Part shown: one piece after another, positions 5,003 to 5,899 of the stretch | Numbering within the stretch: position 1 is the stretch's first letter | Layout of the letters: every line of letters starts with the position of its first letter | From: Candidatus Omnitrophota bacterium | GTDB taxonomy: Bacteria; Omnitrophota; Gorgyraeia; JABMRN01 | Direction of reading: 5' to 3' | NCBI GenBank assembly: GCA_028702395.1 | Contig: JAQVOV010000101.1 | Span: forward strand, 1-5,899 | DNA: 5,899 bases | The notes under the pieces: generated by a model | What the model saw: only the letters and a program-made list of their open reading frames with translations | What the model was told of the DNA's origin: nothing | Database searches by the model: none | Made by a program: the position numbers and the translations under genes

Positions 5003-5080
5003 AGAGACCAGGAACCAGAGACCAGTGACCAGGACAGTCTATAAACTGTTCTGGTTTCTGGTTTCTGGTCTCTGGTTTCT
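5003..5080. repeat. Heptamer hairpin D (36-bp stem, 6-base loop) between the HAMP gene and lpxA
   Basis: Left units GAGACCA, GGAACCA, GAGACCA and GTGACCA start at 5004, 5011, 5018 and 5025. Right units CTGGTTT, CTGGTTT, CTGGTCT and CTGGTTT start at 5051, 5058, 5065 and 5072. Pairing 5003 with 5080 through 5038 with 5045 gives 29 Watson-Crick pairs, 5 G-T pairs (plus strand) and 2 mismatches around loop 5039-5044. There is no U-run after it on the transcript, so it is not a standard terminator. It spans most of the 109-base gap. Confidence 0.9.
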
Positions 5081-5094
5081 ATCTTTAAATCAAT

Positions 5095-5514
5095 TTATTT
5101 GGCTTTATGCTCTATTGTATCAAGTAAAGCATTCAATTTATCTACTACTGTTTTAATATCATCTCTTTCTCTGACCCTGAACCTAATTGAATAATTTCCT
5201 TCTAATATTTTATCTACATCTTCTTCTATTCTTCTTAAAGGCCCGCAAAACCTATTAGATAGGATCAATCCCCATGTATAAATTAAAATGAACATTGGGA
5301 ACAACCCTACAACAAGCATTAAATTCACTCTTTTTAGAACGGGTATCAGGTTAATAGCTATCACTTCTGGAATACCTATCTGATTCGCAGTTGAAGTGAA
5401 AATATAATAATACAAAAAACTTCCTACAAGAATTGTCGGAACTACCATTGCAACGACAACCAGCATCATATATCTGAATTGAAGGGACCCTTTACTGAAC
5501 AGCTTTATCCTCAT
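5095..5514 (-). CDS. Membrane protein with two transmembrane helices and a C-terminal HAMP domain, no output domain
   Basis: The 139-residue protein starts with a basic cytoplasmic tail (MRIKLFSKGSLQFR), then helix 1 (about 15-39), a short outside loop (about 40-61, too small for a usual sensor domain) and helix 2 (about 62-86). A HAMP linker follows at about 87-134: the conserved proline P92 in CGPLRRIEEDV, first amphipathic helix, connector EGNYSIRFRVRERDD, then second helix IKTVVDKLNALLDTI. It ends five residues later, so no kinase, cyclase or chemotaxis-receptor domain follows. HAMP domains normally relay a signal from membrane helices to such an output; this one must act through a partner or have a structural role (inference). 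AAAGGAG at 5521-5527 supports the start and overlaps the stop codon of the DUF3047 gene by one base, so the two are probably cotranslated. Confidence 0.88.
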   Translation of the reverse strand: MRIKLFSKGSLQFRYMMLVVVAMVVPTILVGSFLYYYIFTSTANQIGIPEVIAINLIPVLKRVNLMLVVGLFPMFILIYTWGLILSNRFCGPLRRIEEDVDKILEGNYSIRFRVRERDDIKTVVDKLNALLDTIEHKAK

Positions 5515-5520
5515 TAAATT

Positions 5521-5527
5521 CTCCTTT
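5521..5527 (-). promoter_or_regulatory. Ribosome binding site of the HAMP gene, overlapping the DUF3047 stop codon
   Basis: AAAGGAG on the minus strand, six bases before ATG at 5514. Its first A is the last base of the upstream TGA (5529-5527), an arrangement typical of coupled translation in one operon. Confidence 0.75.
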
Positions 5528-5899
5528 CATTGTCTATAGCCAAGTTTTATTTCATCATAAAAACAGGTAGCTTTTGTTTTTGTTGAATCAGAATCCGTCA
5601 TAAAAGAAATTGCTTTTATATCTTTCTTAGGTTTTTCACCGAAAAGGAGCACAAAATCATCATAAATATCCCTGTTTTCAGTGAACCATTCATCATCTTT
5701 TTTACTTGATCGCAAGACCAAAACCTTTATATTTTTAGAATATGGGCTAGTCCCTATGTGCCCTATAGGAAGATCTTCTGCCCATATATACTCAATGACT
5801 TTTGTTTGAGGGAAAAAAGCTGCTGAAAAAATAACATATATTCTGGCAGCAAAATCTTCTTCATCTTTTTCTTCTATACTCTCAGTCTTGGTTTTTTTA
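5527..5899 (-). CDS. DUF3047 family protein, C-terminal part (start lies beyond the window)
   Basis: The frame is open from the window edge to TGA at 5529-5527, giving 123 visible residues. After a Lys/Glu-rich stretch (KTKTESIEEKDEED) come the features I associate with DUF3047 proteins: FAARIYVIF, IEYIWAEDLPIGHIGTSPYS, KVLVLRSS, WFTENRDIYDDFVLLFGEKP and AISFMTDSDSTKTKATCFYDEI. The order and spacing are those of a complete C-terminal half ending at the domain border. The biochemical role of the family is not established; its members are often exported or envelope proteins, which cannot be tested without the N-terminus. The internal TTG at 5721 is not the start, since conserved sequence precedes it. 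It is coupled to the HAMP membrane protein downstream, which suggests an envelope function for the pair. Confidence 0.8.
   Translation of the reverse strand, partial: KKTKTESIEEKDEEDFAARIYVIFSAAFFPQTKVIEYIWAEDLPIGHIGTSPYSKNIKVLVLRSSKKDDEWFTENRDIYDDFVLLFGEKPKKDIKAISFMTDSDSTKTKATCFYDEIKLGYRQ

Noticed and set aside
5003..5080. Hairpin D as a plain intrinsic terminator
   Set aside because: It is far longer than typical terminators, has a strict 7-base period, lacks a U-run on the gene strand and is followed directly by the lpxA ribosome binding site.
5527..5721. A separate 64-residue gene starting at TTG 5721
   Set aside because: The same frame stays open to the window edge and the upstream part carries conserved DUF3047 sequence, so this is only the end of a longer gene.

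Overview
The window is AT-rich (roughly one third G+C by eye). It holds eight protein genes, all on the minus strand and tightly packed; the first and last run off the window edges. An lpxA gene (lipid A synthesis) points to a Gram-negative-type, outer-membrane bacterium. The mix of an LpxA, a bacterial Ste24-type M48 protease, a DUF3047 protein, a free-standing HAMP membrane protein and heptamer-rich intergenic DNA fits an uncultured lineage such as Omnitrophota or a relative. That placement is an inference from gene content, not a proof. No tRNA, rRNA, CRISPR array, insertion sequence or phage gene was seen.

In transcription order, from high to low coordinates: the C-terminal part of a DUF3047 protein (5527-5899); a two-helix membrane protein with a HAMP domain and no output domain (5095-5514); lpxA (4179-4985); a 117-residue charged helical protein (3763-4116); a Ste24-like membrane zinc protease (2505-3602); a MagIII/endonuclease III-like DNA glycosylase (1865-2521); a 93-residue protein of unknown function (1463-1744); a flavodoxin-fold, probably iron-sulfur, flavoprotein (852-1463); and an inositol-monophosphatase (SuhB-type) gene (1-655, C-terminus missing). 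Three junctions are close enough for translational coupling: DUF3047/HAMP (12-base gap), protease/glycosylase (17-base overlap) and 93-aa/flavoprotein (TAATG). The genes look like housekeeping and envelope functions that share a strand rather than one pathway.

The unusual part is the DNA between the genes. Every intergenic gap longer than 100 bases contains short tandem repeats with a strict 7-base period, but the 7-mer differs from place to place: AGTGATT-type near 677-859, GTAAAAA and CTGGTCT near 1761-1840, AGATAAA-type near 3618-3745, and ACCAGAG/CTGGTTT near 5004-5078. At three loci two arrays of the same unit face each other as inverted arms, around a core of 125, about 63 or 6 bases. 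Two cores share a 23-base motif, and two loci carry the same 16-base ribosome-binding leader directly before a start codon. A further array (TTTGCGA-type, 1064-1119) lies inside the flavoprotein gene and is translated as a 7-residue peptide repeat. The pattern recalls the heptanucleotide STRR repeats of filamentous cyanobacteria, but here it appears as a set of paired, sequence-divergent elements in what looks like an unrelated organism. It is the best candidate for an undescribed system in this window.
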